Of a DNA stretch of 64,000 nucleotides, positions 46,695 to 53,512 are shown piece by piece. Position 1 is the stretch's first letter. Each line of letters opens with the position of its first letter. Both the position numbers and the translations under genes were made by a program. Source of the DNA: Candidatus Rokuibacteriota bacterium (GTDB lineage Bacteria > Methylomirabilota > Methylomirabilia > Rokubacteriales > CSP1-6); assembly GCA_016184125.1 (NCBI GenBank), contig JACPDG010000040.1, positions 62,001 through 126,000 on the forward strand, in the 5' to 3' direction. The notes below the pieces were generated by a model. It did no database searches and was not told the origin of the DNA. It worked only from the letters and a program-made list of their open reading frames with translations.

Positions 46695-47891
46695 ATGGAC
46701 TTCACGCTGACCCCGGAACAGGAGGCGCTTCGCGCCGAGGTCCGAGCCTGGCTGACGGCGAACATCCCAGATGAATGGGTCAACCAGATCGTGGGTCGGG
46801 CAGATGTGCCGCGTGCCGAGGCCTACGACTTCATGCGAGCCTGGCAGCGCAAACTCTACGACGCCGGCTTCATCGGGCTGACGTGGCCGAAGGAGTACGG
46901 CGGGCGCGGCCTCACCTTCATGGAGGAGCTGATCGTCCAGGAGGAGATGGCGCTCGCCAAGGCGCCGCCGATCCTCAACATCCTGGGCGTCGGCATGGCG
47001 GGTCCGACGATCATCGCGTACGGCACCGAGGCCCAGAAGAGCCGGTACGTCTCCAAGATCCTGTCGTGCGAGGAGATCTGGTGTCAGGGCTACTCCGAGC
47101 CGAACGCCGGCTCCGACCTGGCCTCGCTCCAGATGCGCGCGGTGAAGGACGGGGAGTGCTGGGTCATCTCGGGGCAGAAGGTGTGGACGTCGCTCGCCCA
47201 CGTCGCCGACCGGATGATGCTGCTGGCGCGCACGGATCCCGATGCGAAGAGGCACAAGGGCATCACGTACTTTCTGCTCGACATGCATCTTCCGGGCGTG
47301 ACCGTGAAGCCGCTCAAGCAGCTGACCGGGGACGCGGAGTTCAACGAGGTCTTCCTCGACAACGTGCGCGTGCACGAGTCCGAGGTGCTGGGCGGCGTCA
47401 ACAACGGGTGGGCGGTCGGCCTCACCACGCTCATGTACGAGCGGCTGGCGCTCGGCTTCGGTCTCCAGGTGCGGCTCAGGATCGCGCTCGACGGCGTCGT
47501 CGATCTGGCGCGCCGCATGGAGAAGGACGGGCGGGTGATCACCAAGGACCGGATCATGCGCCAGAAGATCGCTCAGCTCTGGATCGAGACCGAGGCGTTG
47601 AAATACACTGGCGCGCGCGGGATCACGAAGCTGCTGAAGGGAGAGATGCCGGGACCGGAGGCGTCGTCCGGCAAGATGATCTGGGTGGACACGCACCAGC
47701 GGATGCAGGAACTCGCCATGGAGATCGAGGGGCCGTACTCGCAGCTCACCCGCGGCTCGGACTGGGCCGTCGAGGGGGGGCTGTGGCAGTACACGTTCCT
47801 GCGGTCTCGCGCGAACTCCGTCGAGGGCGGCACGACCGAGATCCAGAAGAACATCATCGGGGAGCGCGTGCTCGGGCTGCCGAAGGACTGA
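46695..47891 (+). CDS. Acyl-CoA dehydrogenase (first)
   Basis: 398 residues, FAD enzyme oxidising an acyl-CoA to its enoyl-CoA. Seen: WPKEYGGRGLTFMEELIVQE, GYSEPNAGSDLASLQMRAVK (FAD/substrate site), KVWTSLAHVADRMMLLART, and the C-terminal SVEGGTTEIQKNIIGERVLGLPKD. The catalytic base cannot be placed with confidence. 10 nt before the second dehydrogenase. Such pairs are found in lineages that degrade branched, cyclic or steroid side-chain acyl-CoAs as heteromeric enzymes; that is a suggestion only. Confidence 0.92.
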   Translation: MDFTLTPEQEALRAEVRAWLTANIPDEWVNQIVGRADVPRAEAYDFMRAWQRKLYDAGFIGLTWPKEYGGRGLTFMEELIVQEEMALAKAPPILNILGVGMAGPTIIAYGTEAQKSRYVSKILSCEEIWCQGYSEPNAGSDLASLQMRAVKDGECWVISGQKVWTSLAHVADRMMLLARTDPDAKRHKGITYFLLDMHLPGVTVKPLKQLTGDAEFNEVFLDNVRVHESEVLGGVNNGWAVGLTTLMYERLALGFGLQVRLRIALDGVVDLARRMEKDGRVITKDRIMRQKIAQLWIETEALKYTGARGITKLLKGEMPGPEASSGKMIWVDTHQRMQELAMEIEGPYSQLTRGSDWAVEGGLWQYTFLRSRANSVEGGTTEIQKNIIGERVLGLPKD

Positions 47892-47901
47892 AGGAGAGGC
47901 G

Positions 47902-49041
47902 ATGAACTTCGGGTTCAGCGAGGAGCAGGAGCTGCTGCGTGCGACCGCGCGCAAGTTCTTCGAGAACGAGTGCCCGTCGACGTTCGTCCGCGCCCGCATG
48001 GAAGAGCCGGGAGGCGTGACCGACGAGTTCTGGACGAAGCTCGCCGAGCAGGGCTGGCTCGGGCTCGTGTACCCGGAGGAGGTCGGCGGCACGGGGCTCG
48101 GCTTCGTCGATCTCGTCGTGCTGATGGAGGAGATGGGGCGGGCCTCGATGCCCGGTCCGTTCTTCTCGACGGTGCTGCTCGGAGGCCTCACGATCCTCGA
48201 GGCGGGCTCGACGGCGCAGAGGAAGGAGTGGCTCGCCCGTATCGCCTCCGGTCAGGCGAAGGTCGCCCTCGCGCTCACGGAGCCGAGTGCGCGCTGGGAC
48301 GCGGCCGGCGTCACCGCCACCGCGCGCGAGGAAGGCGGCGGATTCGTCCTCTCGGGCACGAAGCTGTTCGTGCTCGATGCACACATCGCGGAGGCGATCG
48401 TCGTCGCGATGCGCACGCGCGAGAGCGGCCGGCCGGAAGACGGCGTGAGCCTGTTCCTCGTGCCGCGCGACGCGCGGGGGCTCGAGGCGCGGCTGCTGCC
48501 GACGATGGATCAGACGCGCAAGCTCTGCGAGGTGAAGCTCGGCGACGTGCGGGTCGGCAAGGACGCGCTCGTCGGCACGAAGGACGGCGCGTGGCCGGCG
48601 ATCGACCGGGTGATCCAGCGCGCCACCGTCGCGCTCTGCGCCGAGATGTGCGGCGGGGCCCAGAAGGTCCTCGACATGACGACCGACTACGCGAAGATCC
48701 GCATCGCCTTCGGCCGCCCGATCGGCGCCTACCAGGGGGTCAAGCACAAGGCGGCCGACATGCTCGTCGAGGTCGAGAACGCCAAGTCGCTGACGTACTA
48801 TGCGGCGTGGGCGGTCGACGAGAACTCACCCGAGGCCCCGCTGGCCGTCTCGATGGCCAAGGCGTACGTGTCCGACGCGTTCCGGCGGGCCGCGGGCAAC
48901 GGCATCCAGCTCCACGGCGGGATCGGCTTCACCTGGGAGCACGACCTGCACCTCTACTTCAAGCGCGCGAAGGGCTCGGAGTTCACGTTCGGTGACGCCA
49001 CGTACCACCGGGAGCGTGTCGCGCAGCTCATCTCTTTGTAA
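47902..49041 (+). CDS. Acyl-CoA dehydrogenase (second)
   Basis: 379 residues. Seen: FSEEQELLRATARKFFENEC, YPEEVGGTGLGFVDLVVLME, ALTEPSARWDAAGVTATARE, and ending GNGIQLHGGIGFTWEHDLHL. The usual TEPxAGSD motif is TEPSARWD, which suggests a divergent flavin or substrate site. AGGAGAGGCG precedes the ATG. Its TAA stop directly abuts a GB1 head hairpin. Confidence 0.9.
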   Translation: MNFGFSEEQELLRATARKFFENECPSTFVRARMEEPGGVTDEFWTKLAEQGWLGLVYPEEVGGTGLGFVDLVVLMEEMGRASMPGPFFSTVLLGGLTILEAGSTAQRKEWLARIASGQAKVALALTEPSARWDAAGVTATAREEGGGFVLSGTKLFVLDAHIAEAIVVAMRTRESGRPEDGVSLFLVPRDARGLEARLLPTMDQTRKLCEVKLGDVRVGKDALVGTKDGAWPAIDRVIQRATVALCAEMCGGAQKVLDMTTDYAKIRIAFGRPIGAYQGVKHKAADMLVEVENAKSLTYYAAWAVDENSPEAPLAVSMAKAYVSDAFRRAAGNGIQLHGGIGFTWEHDLHLYFKRAKGSEFTFGDATYHRERVAQLISL

Positions 49042-49213
49042 TGGGGGGCCTCGAAGGGCCCCCCATACCCCCCGAATCGCTCGGACACGGCCCGGGGGAC
49101 CCGGGCCGCGCCTCGGGCTCGCGCTCGGCCCGGGGCCTCGGGGGGCCCCCCATACCCCCCGAATCGCTCGGACACGGCCCGGGGGACCCGGGCCGCGCCT
49201 CGACTTCTCTCGG
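49041..49213 (-). repeat. GB1 repeat, two tandem units after the second dehydrogenase
   Basis: Antisense units with stem CGGCCCGGG / CCCGGGCCG-type and spacer sequence CTCGGACACGG. The first head (ATGGGGGGCC-TCGAAGG-GCCCCCCAT) overlaps the TAA stop by one base. A frame open across both units leads into the Nudix gene, but it is repeat-derived. Confidence 0.9.
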
Positions 49214-49229
49214 CTCACCGGGTGATTCC

Positions 49230-50045
49230 GTGAAGGCACCCGTCGAGCCGAGGCCCGCAGCGTCCGTCGTGCTCGTCAGGGACGCCCCTCGGGGCTCGGC
49301 GGAGCCGCTCGAGGTCTACATGATCCGGCGGCAGAAGACGATGCGGTTCCTCGGCGGCTTCTACGCGTTCCCCGGCGGGAAGGTGGACGAGACGGACGCC
49401 TCGCCGGATTCGCTTGGCCGCTGTTACGGGCTCGATGCGGCTCGGGCCGAGGCGATCTTTCCGCAGAGCGCCCAACGTCCCGGGCTCGCGTACTGGGTGA
49501 CGGCGGTGAGGGAGCTCCTCGAAGAGACGGGCGTGCTGCTCGCCTGCGATGCGGCGGGGAGGCCGTTCGATGCGACGAGCGCGGGCGCGGCCGAGATCGT
49601 GGAGGCGGGCCGCGCCGCGCTGGTCTCGGGGAAGGCGTCGTTCCCGGAGCTGCTCGGCCGGCACGGCTGGTACTGCGACCTGCGGGCGATGCGCTACTTC
49701 TCGCACTTCATCACGCCGGAGTCGAGCCCGATCCGTTTCACGGCCCGCTTCTTCCTCTGCCCCGTGCCGGCAGGCCAGGCGCCGAGGCTCATCACCGAGG
49801 AGACGTCCGAGGGCTTCTGGATCCATCCCGGAAAGGGGCATCGGCGGTTCCGCGCGGGAGAGATGGCGATGGCCGAGCCGGCCGAGTACGCGCTGGCGTA
49901 CCTCGCCCAGTTCGACTCGCTCGCGGACGTGTGGGCCGCGCACGCCGACGGGCGGCACAAGCTGCACGGGATCGTCGACAGGATCGAGTTCTGGGCGGAG
50001 TTCGACTGGAAAGAAGTCACCTGGCGCCGGCCGCGGCCGGCGTGA
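49230..50045 (+). CDS. Nudix hydrolase family protein
   Basis: 271 residues. Starts after the repeat at a GTG (VKAPVEPRPAASVVLVRD). Seen: GGFYAFPGGKVDETD and the Nudix-box core AVRELLEETGVLL, with a long insertion between them, like the NUDT19/RppH-like group acting on CoA derivatives. The C-terminal half (HFITPESSPIRFTARFFLC, ITEETSEGFWIHP) also matches that group. A CoA-diphosphatase role would fit the acyl-CoA neighbours but is inference. No strong ribosome site before the GTG. Confidence 0.85.
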   Translation: MKAPVEPRPAASVVLVRDAPRGSAEPLEVYMIRRQKTMRFLGGFYAFPGGKVDETDASPDSLGRCYGLDAARAEAIFPQSAQRPGLAYWVTAVRELLEETGVLLACDAAGRPFDATSAGAAEIVEAGRAALVSGKASFPELLGRHGWYCDLRAMRYFSHFITPESSPIRFTARFFLCPVPAGQAPRLITEETSEGFWIHPGKGHRRFRAGEMAMAEPAEYALAYLAQFDSLADVWAAHADGRHKLHGIVDRIEFWAEFDWKEVTWRRPRPA

Positions 50046-50161
50046 CGTCGCGTCCGTTCGCACGCCTTCGCATGCGTCGATGTCGGCCGTGCTGTCGTCC
50101 CTCGCATGGTGGTTGCTGCGACAATTCCCGGGCTGCTTCGAGCACCGGGGGGGGCAGTGGC

Positions 50162-50938
50162 ATGCGGACGACGGTGGGAATCTTCGTGACGCGCGCCGCG
50201 GCGGAGCACGCCGTCGCGCGAGCCCTGGAGAACGGATTCTCGCAGCACCGGATCACGATGCTCTCTCCCGGCACCGCCGGCACCGCCGAATCGTCGATGC
50301 CGCGCACGCACGGCGAGCAACCGGGCGTCGGCAAGGCCGTAGGGTTCGTGGTCGGTGCCGCGGTGGGAATGGCGACCGGATTCCCGCTCGGCGCGGCGAT
50401 GACGACCTTGCTGGTCCCCAGCGTCGGGCCGGTCATCGCATGGGGACTTCTGGGTGCCGCGGTCCTCGGCGTCGGCGGCGCGGCGGTCGGGGGCGCCATC
50501 GAGACGGCCCTGACCGAAGGCGTGCCGAAGGACGAGGTCTTCGTGTACGAGGACGCGCTCCGGCAAGGCCGTACCGTCGTCGCCGCCCTCGCGGAGGACG
50601 GGGCACAGGCCGACGCTGCGAAGGCGGTGTTCAACGAGGCGGGAGCGGAGAGCATCGACGCGGCTCGCGAGCAGTGGTGGGTGGGTCTTCGCAGCGCGGA
50701 GCGCGAGCGTTACGTGGTGGCCGGACACGACTTCGAGACCGACGAGCCGGCGTTCCGGCGCGGCTTCGAGGCGGCGCTGCATGTCGACGTGCGAGGCCGG
50801 TCCTATGGCGAGGCGCAGGCGGAGCTTCGCGCGCGCTACCCCGACGCCTACGACGCTCCGGCGTTCAGACGCGGCTATGACCGCGGCGTCGCGTACCGGC
50901 AGAGTCTGGAGGATGTTCGCCGCCGCGAGGCGGCCTGA
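50162..50938 (+). CDS. Glycine-zipper protein with YflT/GSP17M-like start
   Basis: 258 residues. The first 35 (TTVGIFVTRAAAEHAVARAL) resemble the general-stress-protein 17M domain, which often precedes a Gly-rich hydrophobic region; here that region is GKAVGFVVGAAVGMATGFPL and LLGAAVLGVGGAAVGGAIE. The rest is charged and has two FRRGFE/FRRGYD-type repeats with YPDAYDAP between. Probably membrane-associated and stress-related; no assigned function. The ATG follows a GGGGGGCAG purine-rich stretch. No signal peptide. Confidence 0.65.
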   Translation: MRTTVGIFVTRAAAEHAVARALENGFSQHRITMLSPGTAGTAESSMPRTHGEQPGVGKAVGFVVGAAVGMATGFPLGAAMTTLLVPSVGPVIAWGLLGAAVLGVGGAAVGGAIETALTEGVPKDEVFVYEDALRQGRTVVAALAEDGAQADAAKAVFNEAGAESIDAAREQWWVGLRSAERERYVVAGHDFETDEPAFRRGFEAALHVDVRGRSYGEAQAELRARYPDAYDAPAFRRGYDRGVAYRQSLEDVRRREAA

Positions 50939-50950
50939 TCCGACCTCATG

Positions 50951-51090
50951 ATGGGGGGCCCCGAAATGACCCCCCAAACCCCCCAGCTCGCAAGCGCCGC
51001 GGGGCACCCGCGGCGCTGCTCGGGAAAGCCACTCGGCGGCGGGGCCCCGACAGGGCCCCCCAAACCCCCTCGTCTCGGGAAGCCCTCGAT
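50951..51090 (-). repeat. GB1 repeat, antisense, partly degenerate second unit
   Basis: The first unit has head ATGGGGGGCCCCGAAATGACC and a perfect stem GCGCCGCGGG / CCCGCGGCGC unlike other copies. A partial second unit (GGGGCCCCGACAGGGCCCCC, then CAAACCCCC) follows. It starts 12 nt after the stop of the glycine-zipper gene and ends near the PadR promoter region. Confidence 0.85.
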
Positions 51091-51143
51091 AGCCTCATAA
51101 AAATAGGGAATCGGCTTCATTGTCTCGGGTGGTCAGCGGCCTT

Positions 51144-51165
51144 CATATTCCGGGACAGGAATATG
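51144..51165. promoter_or_regulatory. Perfect palindrome over the PadR start codon (probable operator)
   Basis: CATATTCC-GGGACA-GGAATATG, two perfect 8-bp arms. The right arm contains the ATG of the PadR gene (51163-51165). PadR regulators usually bind such AT-containing palindromes in their own promoter, so autoregulation is expected. The region just upstream (51095-51115, CATAAAAATAGG) is AT-rich and probably holds the promoter. Confidence 0.75.
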
Positions 51166-52020
51166 CCGCCTGCGACCGGAACCAATACCCTGCGGTATGC
51201 GCTGCTTGGCCTGCTGTCCCGACGGCGGCTGAGCGGCTGGGAGATCTTGAAGCGGTTCAGCCGCTCCATCGTCTTCTTCTGGCACGCCAAACGGAGCCAG
51301 ATCTACGCGGAGCTCAGGCGCATGGAGCGCCTCGGTCTCGTCAGCTCTCGGCTCGAGATCAGGGGCGGGGGTCCGAACCCGCGCCACTACGCGATCGCCG
51401 ACGCCGGTCGTGCGGCGCTCGACGAGTGGCTCGACCGGCCCACGCCGGCCGCCCCCGTCAAAGACGAGATGCTGCTGCGCACGTTCTTCTCGGAGCGGCT
51501 CGAGCCGGATCGAGTGCGGAAGTACCTCGAGGAGCACGGCGAGGAGCACCGTCGCGTGCTCGAGAAGTTCGACGCGATCCGGGCCAGGCTCGAGGAGCGC
51601 TACGGGCCTGTCGAAACGACGACCGACCGCGGCCTCTTCTTCGGCTACCTCGTCCTGGAGCAGGGAATCCGCCTGGAGCGGATGTCGATGGAGTGGTGCC
51701 GGTGGGCCGCCGCGATCGTCGAGCGCCGGCGCGATCTCCCGATCACGACGACGCCCGACGCCGACTTCATCATGACCTCCGTCGAGGGACGACACGGCAA
51801 CCCGAGATGCGGCAGAGCCACCCGAGACGGCGGCGGAGCCGTCGGAGATGGCGCCGAATCCGTCGCGGAAGCGGCAGAGCCGCAGGGGGGCGGCACAGAG
51901 CGGCATGAGCCTGTCCATGGAGAACGGGATCCACTACCACCTGCCGGAGACGGTCAGCGAAGCCGTCGGTCTTCTCGCCCGGCACGGCGCCGCCGCGCGC
52001 GCGCTCGCGGGCGGCACTGA
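51163..52020 (+). CDS. PadR family transcriptional regulator
   Basis: The N-terminal winged helix (TLRYALLGLLSRRRLSGWEI, FFWHAKRSQIYAELRRMERL, GLVSSRLEIRGGGPNPRHYA) and C-terminal dimerisation helices to about residue 200 are a standard PadR/Vir-type regulator, a family named for phenolic-acid control, which fits the aromatic genes that follow. After residue 205 the frame continues about 80 residues of low-complexity Gly/Arg/Glu sequence and overlaps the next gene by 116 nt. The family end is likely near TTPDADFIMTSVEG, so the tail may be a late extension. Direction and spacing suggest it controls the downstream molybdoenzyme operon. Confidence 0.82.
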   Translation: MPPATGTNTLRYALLGLLSRRRLSGWEILKRFSRSIVFFWHAKRSQIYAELRRMERLGLVSSRLEIRGGGPNPRHYAIADAGRAALDEWLDRPTPAAPVKDEMLLRTFFSERLEPDRVRKYLEEHGEEHRRVLEKFDAIRARLEERYGPVETTTDRGLFFGYLVLEQGIRLERMSMEWCRWAAAIVERRRDLPITTTPDADFIMTSVEGRHGNPRCGRATRDGGGAVGDGAESVAEAAEPQGGGTERHEPVHGERDPLPPAGDGQRSRRSSRPARRRRARARGRH

Positions 52021-52918
52021 CCTCGTCCCGGCGCTCAAGCTCGGGATCCTCGGTGCGCGGCACCTCGTCAGCCTCCGGCGCGTGCCGGGGCTCCGCGACA
52101 TCGCGCTCGACGGCGACCGCGATGTCGTCATCGGCGCCCTCGCGACGCTGAGGGCCGTTGCGACATCGCCGCTCGTCGAGCATGCGTGCGCGGCGCTCGC
52201 CGAGGCCGCCGGGCGGACGGGCTCGCCGCTGCTGCGCAATCGCGGCACGCTCGGCGGCAACGTCTGTCTCGACACGCGCTGCTGGTACTTCAACCAGAGC
52301 GAGGCGTGGCGCGCGAGCCGCGATCGGTGCCAGAAGGCCGGCGGCGCGCGGTGTCACGTCAACGAGCGGGAGAACCGCTGCGTGGCGCTCTTCTCGGCCG
52401 ACACCCCGGCGGCCCTCATGGTCGCGGGCGCGCGCGTCGAGCTCGCCGGTCCGAGCGGCATGCGCTGGATCGGCATCGAAGCGCTCTATTCCGGCGAGGG
52501 GCGTGCGCCCCTCGCCCTGGCGCCCGGCGAGATCGTCACGCGGATCCGGATCCCGAAACCGCTCGCCGGCTGGCGCACCGCCTACGTCAAGCACGCGGTC
52601 CGGGAATCGATCGACTTCCCGATCCTCGGTGTGGCGGCCGGCGTCGAGCTCGCGCCTGACGGAACGATTCACGCTGCGCGCGTCGCCGTCACCGGCGCAC
52701 GGTCGGCCCCCGTCCGGCTCCCCGAGGTCGAGAACGCCGTCGGAGGACGCCGCCTCGCCGACGTCGGGGACGGCGATCTGGCCCGCATCGCAACCCGCGC
52801 GCTCGGGCCGCTCTTCCTCTCCGACGCGGTCCCGCACAAGCGATTGCTGGCCGGCCTCATGACGGTCGACGCGCTCGCGCGCGCGGCTGGCGAGGACAGC
52901 GGACGGAGGCGCTCGTGA
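51905..52918 (+). CDS. hcrB: 4-hydroxybenzoyl-CoA reductase-type FAD subunit (beta), with Fe-S loop
   Basis: 337 residues, FAD-binding subunit of the xanthine dehydrogenase family (ALAGGTDLVPALKLGIL, RNRGTLGGNVCLDTRC). An extra loop carries four Cys at residues 126, 142, 150 and 159 (C-x15-C-x7-C-x8-C). This insertion with a [4Fe-4S] cluster is known from the beta subunit of 4-hydroxybenzoyl-CoA reductase, which removes the para-hydroxyl group by reduction, and is absent from ordinary xanthine dehydrogenases. Starts at ATG 51905 (or 51917). Ends overlapping the Fe-S subunit (GTGA). Confidence 0.87.
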   Translation: MSLSMENGIHYHLPETVSEAVGLLARHGAAARALAGGTDLVPALKLGILGARHLVSLRRVPGLRDIALDGDRDVVIGALATLRAVATSPLVEHACAALAEAAGRTGSPLLRNRGTLGGNVCLDTRCWYFNQSEAWRASRDRCQKAGGARCHVNERENRCVALFSADTPAALMVAGARVELAGPSGMRWIGIEALYSGEGRAPLALAPGEIVTRIRIPKPLAGWRTAYVKHAVRESIDFPILGVAAGVELAPDGTIHAARVAVTGARSAPVRLPEVENAVGGRRLADVGDGDLARIATRALGPLFLSDAVPHKRLLAGLMTVDALARAAGEDSGRRRS

Positions 52919-53400
52919 AGCGACTCATCCAGCTCACCGTGAACGGGCAGGCGCACGACCTCGTCGTCACGCCCGTGGGGACGCTGCTCGACGTGCTGCG
53001 TGACGACCTCGGCCTCACCGGCGCGAAGCGCGGGTGCGATCTGGGCGCGTGCGGCGCGTGCACCGTCATCCTGGACGGCCGCCCCGTCAACTCGTGCCTG
53101 ACGCTCGCGGTGGAGGCAGACGGCTCGGACGTCGCAACCATCGAGGGCGTGGCGGCGCCGGGACGCCTCCATCCCGTGCAGGAGGCGTTCGCCGTGCATG
53201 GCGCCGTCCAGTGCGGCTTCTGCACCCCGGGCATGGTGCTCGTCACGAAATCACTGCTCGACGAGTGCCCGGAGCCCGAGGACCGGCAGATCCGGGAGGC
53301 GTTGTCCGGGAACCTCTGTCGCTGCACCGGGTACGTGAAGGTGCTCGATGCGGTCCGCGCCGCGGCGCGCCGGCTCAGGGCCCGTGAAGGAGTCCGGTGA
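52915..53400 (+). CDS. hcrC: 4-hydroxybenzoyl-CoA reductase-type 2Fe-2S subunit (gamma)
   Basis: 161 residues with two [2Fe-2S] clusters: the plant-type CDLGACGACTVILDG with the later SC, and the second CGFCTPGM with CRCTGY. Carries electrons between FAD and the molybdenum centre. The GTG start overlaps the FAD-subunit stop. Its last codons and stop fall in the tail of a GB1 copy. Confidence 0.9.
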   Translation: MKRLIQLTVNGQAHDLVVTPVGTLLDVLRDDLGLTGAKRGCDLGACGACTVILDGRPVNSCLTLAVEADGSDVATIEGVAAPGRLHPVQEAFAVHGAVQCGFCTPGMVLVTKSLLDECPEPEDRQIREALSGNLCRCTGYVKVLDAVRAAARRLRAREGVR

Positions 53401-53495
53401 TCGCCACCGCTTTGCCGATGGTCGAGCCACGCCCCGGGTCCTCCGGGGCGTGTGCGAGCGTGGGGGGCATGGGGGGCATCGATAGTCCCCCCATG
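53384..53495 (+). repeat. GB1 repeat, one unit, between hcrC and hcrA
   Basis: Sense unit: tail GTGAAGGAGTCCGGTGATCG, stem CACGCCCCGG / CCGGGGCGTG, head ATG-G6-CATCGATAGT-C6-ATG. hcrC ends inside its tail; the hcrA start lies 18 nt after the head with its own AGGAGG between. Confidence 0.9.
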
Positions 53496-53512
53496 ATGTA
53501 GGAGGAGCGGGC

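Noticed and set aside
49041-49229. N-terminal extension of the Nudix protein starting at 49041
   Set aside because: The added residues (GPPIPPESLGHGPGDPG twice) are encoded by two GB1 units; the family N-terminus begins after the GTG at 49230.
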